A DNA stretch of 64,000 nucleotides from Bacillota bacterium (lineage in GTDB: Bacteria; Bacillota; Clostridia; Lachnospirales; Lachnospiraceae). Where the stretch lies: assembly GCA_023399055.1 (NCBI GenBank), contig JAEWQV010000016.1:496001-560000 (forward strand). Direction: 5' to 3'. This document shows positions 25,965-34,270 of this stretch, piece by piece; positions within the stretch are counted from its first letter, which is position 1; every line of letters begins with the position of its first letter. The notes beneath the pieces were generated by a model. It saw nothing but the letters and a program-made list of their open reading frames with translations. It searched no databases and was not told the origin of the DNA. The position numbers and the translations under genes were made by a program.

Positions 25965-25971
25965 TAGTGCT
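25941..25971. promoter_or_regulatory. Palindrome over the mannanase -35 region
   Basis: Perfect 13-bp arms AGCACTATTTACA (25941-25953) and TGTAAATAGTGCT (25959-25971) with a 5-nt centre. It covers the -35 box and spacer, the position of a repressor or activator operator. Confidence 0.6.
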
Positions 25972-26194
25972 GGAGGATTATGTATTTACTTTTCATGAAT
26001 TATGATGAGTAGAGAGTTATAATTAGATAATAATGTATAATTGTATTTAGAATACCGGTAATATAGGAAAAAAGAAGTAATTTTGTGTATAACAAATAGA
26101 CATAGCGATCTCTATGCTTTAAAATAAAACTATAACCTTGACTATACAACGATAAGGTATAAGAAATAAATAAATGCACTTAGGAGGATACCGA

Positions 26195-27346
26195 GTGAGG
26201 TTTCGAAAACAAATGACAGCGCTCAGCTTAATAATGCTGATTTTCACCATGGATCTTTATGGGGTGAGTAATATATATATAATGAAGTCAAAGGCGGCGA
26301 CCTTTGAGGAAATCAATCATCCTGATATTTTTCTAAAGCAAATCAATGGAGATTTGCAATGTACACTGGTAGCTGCCACCATGCTGGTTCGACGGGCAGC
26401 CATGTTGTCGGGAAATCTAAATTGGGCCAATATTACCACAGATCAAATTAAGCAGCTGGCTTGGATTGATGGGGTTGGGCTTAAGTATACCTTCACCTAT
26501 GAGGGTATTACGGTGAGTAAGACTCCCTTTGGGAGTGATCCGGTAAATGAAGCTCTTGCCTTATTACAGCAGCACCCGGAGGGAATTGTATTATTTGACC
26601 AAATCCGTATCCCTAGATCTCACGCAGTGTTATTAACCGACTATACCAATGGGATGTTTTACTGTGCTGACCCCTCGGATGCGGTACCTTACGGCAGAAT
26701 TCCAATTAATGCAGGACTAGTCCAGGTTAAAGATACGGAATACTATTACTATGTAACAAGTCCATCCATTCCATCGCCCACACCTTCAGCAACGGAAGGT
26801 AACGTTATTCTACCAATAACAGATATCAATACATATGCGGCTGAATTATCCCAGACAGACTATTATTATGACGGAAATGAGAAGAAGCCAGTGGTCTCAA
26901 TCACTGGATTAATAGAAAATGTAGACTATACAGTTTCTTATTTTAATAATGTGAATTTAGGTACGGCTGTTGTTATTATATCCGGAATTGGGATGTATTC
27001 AGGGGTTATGATAAAAGACTTCGAGATTAGAGAAGCAACTCTATATGATTACATCAATGAAATTAAGGTTGGTATAACAAAGCAGACAATTCAAAAGGGA
27101 AAAACCACTACACTTAAAGTTGCCTTACCGCAAACCCTTACACTAGTGAAGGAATATAGCAATAATGTGCCAAGCATTACTAATGAAGTAAAGATAAATT
27201 ATAAATCGGCCAATAGCAAAATTGCTACAGTTAATTCAAAGGGTAAAATAACAGGGAAGAAGAAGGGAAATACTAAAATTACGGTAACTGCGGCATTGGC
27301 AGATGGAACTAAGAAGGTATTTACCTTAACGGTTAAGGTGAAGTAG
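26195..27346 (+). CDS. Secreted C39-like cysteine peptidase domain with bacterial Ig-like domains
   Basis: 383 residues from GTG at 26195, which has AGGAGG seven bases upstream; an in-frame ATG at 26174 precedes that ribosome site and is not favoured. A signal peptide covers about 1-35 (LIMLIFTMDLYG). Residues 45-190 look like a papain-like C39_2 fold: Gln-Cys-Thr (DLQCTLVAATML), Ser-His in RSHAVLLTDY and Asp in YCADPSD. A Pro/Ser/Thr linker follows, then an Ig-like beta domain (YYYDGNEKKPVVSI) and a C-terminal BIG2 domain (SANSKIATVNSKGKITG). Probably a wall-bound or secreted peptidase or a non-catalytic relative. Confidence 0.7.
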   Translation: MRFRKQMTALSLIMLIFTMDLYGVSNIYIMKSKAATFEEINHPDIFLKQINGDLQCTLVAATMLVRRAAMLSGNLNWANITTDQIKQLAWIDGVGLKYTFTYEGITVSKTPFGSDPVNEALALLQQHPEGIVLFDQIRIPRSHAVLLTDYTNGMFYCADPSDAVPYGRIPINAGLVQVKDTEYYYYVTSPSIPSPTPSATEGNVILPITDINTYAAELSQTDYYYDGNEKKPVVSITGLIENVDYTVSYFNNVNLGTAVVIISGIGMYSGVMIKDFEIREATLYDYINEIKVGITKQTIQKGKTTTLKVALPQTLTLVKEYSNNVPSITNEVKINYKSANSKIATVNSKGKITGKKKGNTKITVTAALADGTKKVFTLTVKVK

Positions 27347-27497
27347 TGTCTAACAAAACAAAGAGGGTATCGGATATCTGGCTGAAATCTTTTAGTAAAG
27401 GTTTGCTTATTAGTAAAAAGAGTAAGTAATTCTAATACTGGACAAACTTGATGTACTATAGAAAGCAAAAAACATGCTATTATATTAAAAAAGTATT

Positions 27498-27561
27498 GTA
27501 ACTATTCAGAACCAAGCTCGAAAACCAATAGTCTCCTCGCTGCTTGGTTCTGAACAGTTAC
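27498..27561. terminator. Large hairpin between the peptidase-like gene and the next gene
   Basis: 20-nt arms at 27498-27517 and 27542-27561 with one mismatch (core CAGAACCAAGC / GCTTGGTTCTG); followed by CAAAATATTTTTATA. Possibly a terminator or attenuator for the downstream gene. Confidence 0.6.
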
Positions 27562-27631
27562 AAAATATTTTTATAAATTTAGAGGACAGGTTGAAGAAAA
27601 ATATACTTATGGTGGAAGTCTGGAGGATAAT

Positions 27632-29764
27632 ATGATTAACAAGGATTACATAGAAAAAACTTATGCGGGATGGCTTGGGAAGATTATTGGTATTCGTTTG
27701 GGTTCTCCGATTGAAGGCTGGACGTATGAGCAGATTAATAAGGTATATGGTGATATAACCGGATATCTGGTTAATTATATGGATTATGCAGCAGATGATG
27801 ACAGCAATGGTCCGCTTTTTTTTGTGAGAGCGATTAAGGATTATAGTTATAAAATAGATGAAATTAATGAAAAAGAGATGGGATATACGTGGTTGAATTA
27901 CGCACCGGAAAATCATGGTTTTTTCTGGTGGGGTGGTTATGGTATATCAACCGAGCATACAGCTTATATGAATCTGAAACATGATTTGGATGCGCCAATG
28001 TCTGGCTCAATTGAACAAAATGGTTTGGCTTGCGCTGAGCAGATAGGCGGACAGATATTTAGTGACTGTTGGGGCTTTGTTGCACCAGGTAATCCTGAAC
28101 TGGCAGCGCGATATGCTTCTAAAATGGCAAGTGTGTCCCATGACGGCGAAGGAATTAACGGAGCTAAGTTTGTAGCTGCTTGCATTAGCGCCGCATATAC
28201 CGAGAAGAATATTCAAGAAGTTATTCGCATCGGTTTGTCGATGCTTCCAGCGACCTCCGGTTATTATCAGATGGCACAGGCAGTAATTGATTACTATCTG
28301 ACCGATACAAATAAAAATTGGAGAGAATGCTTCCGCTTTATTCAGCAAAATTACGGATATGATAAATATCTGGGAATCTGTCATATTATACCGAATTCAG
28401 CAGTGATGATACTTTCCATGTTATACGGAGAAGGAGATTTCAGCAAGACAATAGGTATCTGTAATATGTGTGGCTGGGATACGGATTGTAATGCGGGCAA
28501 TGTTGGTGCCATCCTGGGGGTTCTTGCTGGTATAGATTCCATCGAAAATAAATGGATTAAGCCAATCAATGATTTATTATTGTCTTCCAGCGTAATCGGT
28601 GGACTTAATATTACAACTGTTGAAAAAAGCACAGAAGTTTTTTGTGAATTAGGATATAGAATTGCAGGAATTAATCCGCCGGAAGACTGGAAGAATATAT
28701 TCTACAGTGAAAATAATATGATGCATTTTAAGCTTCCCAAGTCCACCCAGGCAATGAGAGCAAAATCCAATAATAAATATGCGGAAATTAATATGGAAAA
28801 TACACTTTTTGAGAATAATCAACGCTGCTTAAGGATTACAGCCAACAGATTCCTCGATAGCACAGAAGTAAGTATTTATCATAAAACATATTATCAACCA
28901 GAAGATTTACATGATTCCCGTTATGATCCGGCTTTTACACCGATTTTATATCCGGGTCAGACAATAAAAACCGAAGTTTACAATAGCAGTGGGTTTGTTC
29001 TCTATGCAAAAATTTATGTAGTGGACATTAATAATAAAACAACCTATTTTTCAAAAAGCTATGAATTATTGGAACAGTGGACTGAACTGGAATATCACAT
29101 ACCTTTAGTGGAAGATTCTCTTATCAAAGAAGCAGGTATTGTACTATATAAAAATGCAGATACCTTAATAAACGATAAAAAAATGATGGTATATATGAAG
29201 TATTTGGAATTTGCAGATAAGCCATCCTTTAACATCAACTTTGAGAAAGAAAAGATTGAAAATTATGGATTTGGTCATTCGACCTTGCATAAAGAAATCA
29301 GCCAGTTTACTTACAAAAATGGCTTATGGGAATTGGATGGCAAGTATCTAAGTGGAAGTTGTTGCGATGAAGGAGAGGCCTATACCGGTTGCTACACTGC
29401 CAGAAATTATTCCTATGAGTGCACAATAAATCCGCAACGAGGGAATCATCATCTAGTATTATTTAGAGTACAGGGGGCGATTCGTCATTATGGATTTGGT
29501 TTTTACGGTAATAATCGTGTGGCTTTAATAAAGAGGCATAAAAATATAAGTGTATTGGTGGAAGAAGCTTTTGAATATGAGTATAATACAGACTACTGTT
29601 TTAAAGTAATAGTGAGGAATGATATTATCTCGGTGTTTATTAATGACGTAGAAATATTTGCCTGTGAGGATGATTACTATCAATATGGTCAAATCGGAAT
29701 GGGAGTATATAAATCCAGCCATTGCCACTTTAAGGATGTTATAGTTAGGGACCTTTCTGAATAG
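27632..29764 (+). CDS. ADP-ribosylglycohydrolase-family protein with C-terminal concanavalin-like domain
   Basis: 710 residues. Residues 1-340 fit the ADP-ribosylglycohydrolase (DraG/ARH) fold: GWLGKIIGIRLGSPIEG at the start, an Asp triplet (AADDDSNGP, near 52) and the metal-binding GWDTDCNAGN motif near 285. From about 530 on, a beta-rich region (YECTINPQRGNHHLVLFRVQ; YGQIGMGVYKSSHCHF) looks like a LamG/DUF1080 concanavalin-like domain, which usually binds sugar. No signal peptide, so it is cytoplasmic. In carbohydrate-degrading Firmicutes such fusions are often near glycoside-hydrolase genes; the reaction is not established. GGAGG ribosome site. Confidence 0.82.
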   Translation: MINKDYIEKTYAGWLGKIIGIRLGSPIEGWTYEQINKVYGDITGYLVNYMDYAADDDSNGPLFFVRAIKDYSYKIDEINEKEMGYTWLNYAPENHGFFWWGGYGISTEHTAYMNLKHDLDAPMSGSIEQNGLACAEQIGGQIFSDCWGFVAPGNPELAARYASKMASVSHDGEGINGAKFVAACISAAYTEKNIQEVIRIGLSMLPATSGYYQMAQAVIDYYLTDTNKNWRECFRFIQQNYGYDKYLGICHIIPNSAVMILSMLYGEGDFSKTIGICNMCGWDTDCNAGNVGAILGVLAGIDSIENKWIKPINDLLLSSSVIGGLNITTVEKSTEVFCELGYRIAGINPPEDWKNIFYSENNMMHFKLPKSTQAMRAKSNNKYAEINMENTLFENNQRCLRITANRFLDSTEVSIYHKTYYQPEDLHDSRYDPAFTPILYPGQTIKTEVYNSSGFVLYAKIYVVDINNKTTYFSKSYELLEQWTELEYHIPLVEDSLIKEAGIVLYKNADTLINDKKMMVYMKYLEFADKPSFNINFEKEKIENYGFGHSTLHKEISQFTYKNGLWELDGKYLSGSCCDEGEAYTGCYTARNYSYECTINPQRGNHHLVLFRVQGAIRHYGFGFYGNNRVALIKRHKNISVLVEEAFEYEYNTDYCFKVIVRNDIISVFINDVEIFACEDDYYQYGQIGMGVYKSSHCHFKDVIVRDLSE

Positions 29765-30074
29765 TAATATGCGACAGTTTTAAAGCATTTTCGGAAGCAT
29801 TGTTAAAAGCGTTAATGAATGTATATAAACTTATTTTCGTAATAAAGGTAAACGAGGGTTTAAGTTTATGGAAATACCTGTGATACCAATATTATAAGTA
29901 AATGTAAAGATATAGTTCGAGATAATTACGAAATTACGGTTTAAAAATTGTATAATCAATAAAATCTTATGGAAACTTATTACGAAAAAATAGAGCTGAC
30001 AAAACCAAGAGGATAAGGACAGGAAACATAATTTTTATTTTGATATAATTAAGTAAAAATTATGGAGGATAATT
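29765..30074. other. Intergenic region before the AraC-type regulator
   Basis: AT-rich, no ORF. A TATAAT at about 29950 and a GATATAATT near 30041 are candidate -10 boxes, without convincing -35 partners. Confidence 0.35.
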
Positions 30075-31085
30075 ATGCAGAATAAACTTGAAAGGGATTT
30101 AGGACATGGTTTAAAACTGCTGCAGGAGATTATTAATTATATGGAAGAGCATCTTTTAGAGGAATTAACTCTTAATAGTGTGGCAGGTCACTTTTATATA
30201 AACAGTACTTTAATGAATCAACTATTTCGGAGTACATTTGATATGACATCTATGGAATACATCAGATATCGAAGACTCTCTTTAGCAGGAAATGATCTTC
30301 TGACATCCAACATACCTATTATTGATGCAGCATTAAAGTATGGGTATGAAACGCCGGAAGCTTTTTCAAAAGCATTTACCAGGTTTCATAGTTTTCCACC
30401 TAGTCTAGTAAGAAGAATATATCCAAAAACAAAAGTGTTCAATTCTTTGAAAATTAACTTTGAAATACTTGGTGGTTGGCAAGAAGAAATTTCAGCGGAT
30501 GAATTACCTTCATTGACAAAACCCAATGCTTTGGAACAGGAAGATAATCTCAAGTACGGTTATAATGACAGTACAAAAATAAGAGGAGGTTATTTTATGG
30601 AGCATATGAATTGTAATTTTCATATCAATACAAAGGATATGAAGCAAAAGGAGGATTGGAGCATCCTGTTACAGCTGATAAAAGCACTTAAAGAAGCAGG
30701 AATTACGTTTAAGGTAGACGGAAACACAATGATTTTTGCGCATGGTCTGGAATTTAAGCTGGAAAAGATATGCCTGACCTTTAAATGGCATGAAGAGAAG
30801 AAAGTACTGGATTTTTTTGAAGAAGACGGTGAGTTTTCAGAGACCTATCCTGGCTTTAAGTATTATGATACGAAATATTCTGGGATGAAGGTAAGGTGTA
30901 TTCTTTATGATAAATTTCCGAGGTCTGATACCGACGAGGTTTTGTATGAAAATACTGATATAGTGGAAATAGACGGAAGTTTCGTTCATGTACAATCACT
31001 AGAGTTCTATTATGAGAATGGTAAACCTGGCGATAAATACTATACTATGGTAGAAGCTTATATACAAAGTAATAAAAGAACATAA
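30075..31085 (+). CDS. AraC-family regulator with C-terminal effector-like domain
   Basis: 336 residues. The two AraC helix-turn-helix motifs are N-terminal (about 15-110): LTLNSVAGHFYINSTLMNQL and IDAALKYGYETPEAFSKAF. After a linker (125-174), residues 175-336 form an alpha/beta domain of unknown type with regular strands (FKVDGNTMIFAHGLEFKLE). The N-terminal HTH plus C-terminal sensor order is that of Rob/SoxS-like regulators. At 30582-30597 an AGAGGAGG precedes an in-frame ATG (residue 175, MEHMNC) exactly at the domain boundary, so the effector domain may be translated separately. GGAGG supports the 30075 start. Confidence 0.85.
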   Translation: MQNKLERDLGHGLKLLQEIINYMEEHLLEELTLNSVAGHFYINSTLMNQLFRSTFDMTSMEYIRYRRLSLAGNDLLTSNIPIIDAALKYGYETPEAFSKAFTRFHSFPPSLVRRIYPKTKVFNSLKINFEILGGWQEEISADELPSLTKPNALEQEDNLKYGYNDSTKIRGGYFMEHMNCNFHINTKDMKQKEDWSILLQLIKALKEAGITFKVDGNTMIFAHGLEFKLEKICLTFKWHEEKKVLDFFEEDGEFSETYPGFKYYDTKYSGMKVRCILYDKFPRSDTDEVLYENTDIVEIDGSFVHVQSLEFYYENGKPGDKYYTMVEAYIQSNKRT

Positions 31086-31540
31086 AGATGTATATAAACT
31101 ATATTTAAACACAGAATTTAGTGGCAAATTATTTAGATGCGATTTCTTGGAACACAGTTAATAAGCTTGTTCCATCCCACAAGCGAACAACCCATCACTC
31201 CATTGTGATGGGCTTGTTTACTAAAAAGGGGAGGTTTTGCATTTGGGGTTCATCCCTTGCTATAGGGTACTCCAAGAGAGCAGATATAGGAAATTGAAAT
31301 TCGTCCTGTTTTATCTGGCGATATTAAAGCTACATCATAGAAAGATAATAACAGGAAGCGTAAAGAGAATTAATAGAGACGAATGGAAATATTCATAGAC
31401 TCATTATATAATTAATAATCGAATTACAAATATGATTCTCTGCAACTTATCCACCCGGAATGCATCTTATCCAATATTGATTGATTACAAAATAAATTAC
31501 ATCTATACTTTGGATAAAATTTGATTTGGAGGATGTATTT
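31086..31540. other. Intergenic region with one hairpin
   Basis: Contains the hairpin at 31189-31215 and its TACTAAAAAGGGGAGG flank, then TTGCATTTGGGGTTCATCCC; the region 33790-33830 has a related order (TGCATTT, then ATTCATC). No ORF with a ribosome site is visible. Confidence 0.45.
31188..31234 (+). terminator. Hairpin with conserved TACTAAAAAGGGGAGG flank
   Basis: ACAACCCATCAC (left) and GTGATGGGCTTGT (right) pair around TCCATT; the 3' flank TTTACTAAAAAGGGGAGG is shared with the hairpin at 35626-35664. Terminator-like but lacking a U-run. Confidence 0.55.
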
Positions 31541-32839
31541 ATGGGAATATTCACACTGGTTTTATTACTTACACTGGAGATGTTTTTTCTTGTCTGGTCA
31601 ATTGCAACAAGGGATAATCACAGAGAAGAAAAAGGAATTACTAGCATAGCCTTATTGACACTTTTTGGATTGTTACTTGTTACCGGGGTTTTTGAATGGA
31701 GCTTTCGCTATGTGGCACTCTTGCTAGTACTGGTTATAAAGGCTATTATAGGTGCTGTCATACTTGTTAGAAAAAAGGATAAAGAGTATAGGTTAAGAAA
31801 AAATATACTTTATTTTGTAAGAAACGGCGTTGTATATGCCTTTGCTTTATTCCTTGCCATTCTTTGTCCGCAATATCAGCCGCCGAAAACAACAGGTAAT
31901 CTTGAAGTAGTAACAACAAAATATACCTGGATTGATAACAACAGAAAAGATGAATTTTCACAATCCGGAGAAAACAGAGCATTGACGGTTGAGTTCTGGT
32001 ATCCGGAAAATGCTGATATGACATATCCACTCGTGGTTTTTTCTCACGGAGCATTTGGTTTTAGCGGAAGTAATTACTCCACATTTGCAGAGTTAGCTTC
32101 AAACGGTTATGTTGTAGCGAGTATCGGGCATACCTATCAAGCATTTTTTACCATAGATACAAGTGGAAAGGTTACAATTGTAAATAATGATTTTATTAAT
32201 AAAGCAATTGAAATCAGTGGATCTAACGGTACAAATAATAAAGAAGAAGTTTATAATATCACAAGGGAGTGGATGAAGCTTCGTACAGCTGACGAAAACT
32301 TCGTTATTAACACAATATTTGAGGAATGTGATAACGATAAGACTGATACTCTATTTTCTATCATCAATACGCAAAAAATTGGCCTTATGGGGCATTCCCT
32401 CGGAGGTGCAACATCAGCACAGATTGGCAGGGAGCGTGATGATATCGATGCTGTCATCGTTCTTGACGGAACAATGCTGGGCGAAGAGTTAGCGTTTGAA
32501 AACAATACGGTTGTTCTTAATGACACACCTTATCCTATTCCACTCTTGAATGTTTATGCGGAAGATCATTATACAAATTCAAAGGAACTCGACGGAGACA
32601 ATTATAATAATTTTTATGCAACACAAAATGCCATCTGCGCATATGAAACTGTGTTTCGAAATGCGGGGCATCTAAACTTTACTGACCTACCGCTGTTTTC
32701 TCCTGTGCTAGCCGGTATGCTTGGTGTGGGTACAGTTGACGCAAGGTATTGCATTGAAACAATGAACGAAGTTGTACTTGAATTTTTCAATTGTTATTTA
32801 AAGGATACAGGAGTGCCAAAAATCGAAAAGGAATATTAA
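31541..32839 (+). CDS. Membrane-anchored alpha/beta hydrolase (PAF-acetylhydrolase/dienelactone-hydrolase-like)
   Basis: 432 residues. The ATG at 31541 follows GGAGG; an in-frame TTG at the ribosome site itself is not favoured. About three or four membrane helices in residues 1-110, then an extracellular or cytoplasmic hydrolase domain: oxyanion strand PLVVFSHGAFGFSG, nucleophile elbow LMGHSLGGAT (near residue 280), Asp in VIVLDGTM and His in AGHLNFTD. The best match I can name is the PAF-acetylhydrolase-like lipase/esterase group. It is followed at 2 nt by a LytTR regulator and then DUF3021, probably as one operon. Confidence 0.82.
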   Translation: MGIFTLVLLLTLEMFFLVWSIATRDNHREEKGITSIALLTLFGLLLVTGVFEWSFRYVALLLVLVIKAIIGAVILVRKKDKEYRLRKNILYFVRNGVVYAFALFLAILCPQYQPPKTTGNLEVVTTKYTWIDNNRKDEFSQSGENRALTVEFWYPENADMTYPLVVFSHGAFGFSGSNYSTFAELASNGYVVASIGHTYQAFFTIDTSGKVTIVNNDFINKAIEISGSNGTNNKEEVYNITREWMKLRTADENFVINTIFEECDNDKTDTLFSIINTQKIGLMGHSLGGATSAQIGRERDDIDAVIVLDGTMLGEELAFENNTVVLNDTPYPIPLLNVYAEDHYTNSKELDGDNYNNFYATQNAICAYETVFRNAGHLNFTDLPLFSPVLAGMLGVGTVDARYCIETMNEVVLEFFNCYLKDTGVPKIEKEY

Positions 32840-32841
32840 AT

Positions 32842-33285
32842 ATGAAGGTGCGAATCAAGCAAATCATTGACAAAGCCAACGAGTGTCTCGTAATAGAATG
32901 CGTTGAAGTAACTCCCGATATTGAGAGTATACGATCCTTTGCTCTCACCAAGGGTACAACATTAACGGGAAGCATAGACGAACGAATTTATCAATTCAAT
33001 CTCGCCGATGTTTTCTATTTTGAGGCGGTTGACGAGCATGTGTACGCTTATACTAAAAGTAAGTCGTTTGAACTCAAAATTCGTCTGTATGAGATTGAGA
33101 AAGCTTATGAAGATAGACATTTTATTCGATGTTCCAAATCCTTTGTTATCAATCTGATGAAGCTTGAAAGTATAAGTCCAGCTCTAAATGGACGGTTTAC
33201 GGCACATATGAAAAACGGTGAAAAAATCATCATATCAAGGCAATATGTACCTCAAATAAAACATACAGTCATGGGAGGGAAGTAG
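32842..33285 (+). CDS. LytTR DNA-binding regulator without receiver domain
   Basis: 147 residues from the ATG at 32842, just behind the stop of the hydrolase gene; a longer frame from 32791 would overlap the hydrolase by 49 nt and has no ribosome site. Residues 45-145 are a LytTR domain (IYQFNLADVFYFEAVDEHVYAY; FIRCSKSFVINLMKLESI). It starts one base before the DUF3021 gene. LytTR-DUF3021 pairs are a known arrangement in which the membrane protein holds back the DNA-binding partner. Confidence 0.9.
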   Translation: MKVRIKQIIDKANECLVIECVEVTPDIESIRSFALTKGTTLTGSIDERIYQFNLADVFYFEAVDEHVYAYTKSKSFELKIRLYEIEKAYEDRHFIRCSKSFVINLMKLESISPALNGRFTAHMKNGEKIIISRQYVPQIKHTVMGGK

Positions 33286-33286
33286 C

Positions 33287-33730
33287 ATGAATTTTAAAAC
33301 TTTCTTTATAAAAGAGGTTATGATGAGCTTTTTCGTATCGATAACCTGCATTGCAGCAGCTATGGCCTTGGTCGGCATGATATTTGAACCGGATACCCGT
33401 TTTGGTTACGAAGCGTTTTTATCACCAATTATCTTTGGCGCACTTGCATCGCTTCCCCTGCTTGTGAAATATTCAAAGAAAGAGTTATCTATAAAACAGA
33501 CAGCGATAAGGAATGTGATTCATTTTATTTTGCTTGAAGCAGTAATACTGTTGGTACTTTATTTTGGAGGAATGATTACAAGTATTTCTATGGCAATATC
33601 GCTCGGAATTTCCATATTTATGATTGATTTAACTGTTAATCTGGTGCTGTGGATAAATGATAAAAGGACTGCAAAAGTATTCAATAACGCGTTGAAAAGG
33701 CTACAAAACGATTATAATACAGGCGAATAG
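33287..33730 (+). CDS. DUF3021 membrane protein, likely inhibitor of the LytTR partner
   Basis: 147 residues with four membrane helices (about 10-30, 40-58, 75-95, 102-122). Length, topology and linkage to a LytTR gene fit DUF3021. GGGAGG ribosome site at 33274. Known family behaviour: membrane-bound antagonist of the neighbouring LytTR regulator; the link to the upstream hydrolase is inferred from operon structure. Confidence 0.85.
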   Translation: MNFKTFFIKEVMMSFFVSITCIAAAMALVGMIFEPDTRFGYEAFLSPIIFGALASLPLLVKYSKKELSIKQTAIRNVIHFILLEAVILLVLYFGGMITSISMAISLGISIFMIDLTVNLVLWINDKRTAKVFNNALKRLQNDYNTGE

Positions 33731-33750
33731 CATACAAGTGAATAACATAT

Positions 33751-33791
33751 TCGCAAAAACCCCGTTACGTCATGTAACGGGATTTTTGCGA
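33751..33791 (+). terminator. Terminator of the hydrolase-LytTR-DUF3021 operon
   Basis: 18-nt arms TCGCAAAAACCCCGTTAC (33751-33768) and GTAACGGGATTTTTGCGA (33774-33791), one mismatch, 5-nt loop; flank AAAAAGAGGAGG resembles that of the other hairpins. Confidence 0.75.
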
Positions 33792-33869
33792 AAAAGAGGA
33801 GGCAATGCATTTAAAGTTTCCTAGGGATTCATCTTGTGGTGCTTGTGAGGAGATATATGGGAATTCTAA

Positions 33870-33898
33870 TTGACAATAGAACAAGAAAATGATATATT
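33870..33898 (+). promoter_or_regulatory. SigA-type promoter of the PadR-DUF2812 operon
   Basis: TTGACA (33870-33875), 17-nt spacer, TATATT (33893-33898). Confidence 0.75.
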
Positions 33899-33902
33899 AC
33901 GT

Positions 33903-33920
33903 ATAACGATATATCGTTAT
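33903..33920. promoter_or_regulatory. Probable PadR operator
   Basis: ATAACGATATATCGTTAT, a perfect 18-bp palindrome five bases behind the -10 box, over the transcription start. The first gene of the operon is a PadR repressor, and such repressors are usually autoregulated. Confidence 0.65.
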
Positions 33921-33959
33921 GCATAATAACGTAGCACAAAATAGCAGGGAGGAGAAAAT

Positions 33960-34268
33960 ATGCCATATCAAGAGGGGCCGATGACAGAAGCCATGTATTA
34001 TGTTCTATTGGCACTTAGTAAACCAACGCATGGTTATCAGTTGATGATTGATATTAAAGAAATATCCTGTGGGCGTATTGAAATGGGGCCGGGTACTTTG
34101 TACGGGGTACTCACTAGATTACTGAAAGAGAAGCTGCTAAATATAAAGCAAGATGATGGTAGAAGGAAAACGTATGAATTGACAGTGCAAGGGGAAACTG
34201 CTTTAAAAGCAGAATATCAGCGGTTAAAATTGATGATAAATGATGGAGCTTTTTTAGAGGAGGAGTAG
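33960..34268 (+). CDS. PadR-family transcriptional regulator
   Basis: 102 residues with the PadR winged helix: MTEAMYYVLLALSKPTHGYQ, then GRIEMGPGTLYGVLTRL and the wing DDGRRKTYELT. GGAGG ribosome site. The stop codon lies 2 nt before the DUF2812 gene; PadR-DUF2812 operons are frequent in Firmicutes, the regulator controlling the membrane protein. Confidence 0.93.
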   Translation: MPYQEGPMTEAMYYVLLALSKPTHGYQLMIDIKEISCGRIEMGPGTLYGVLTRLLKEKLLNIKQDDGRRKTYELTVQGETALKAEYQRLKLMINDGAFLEEE

Positions 34269-34270
34269 TA

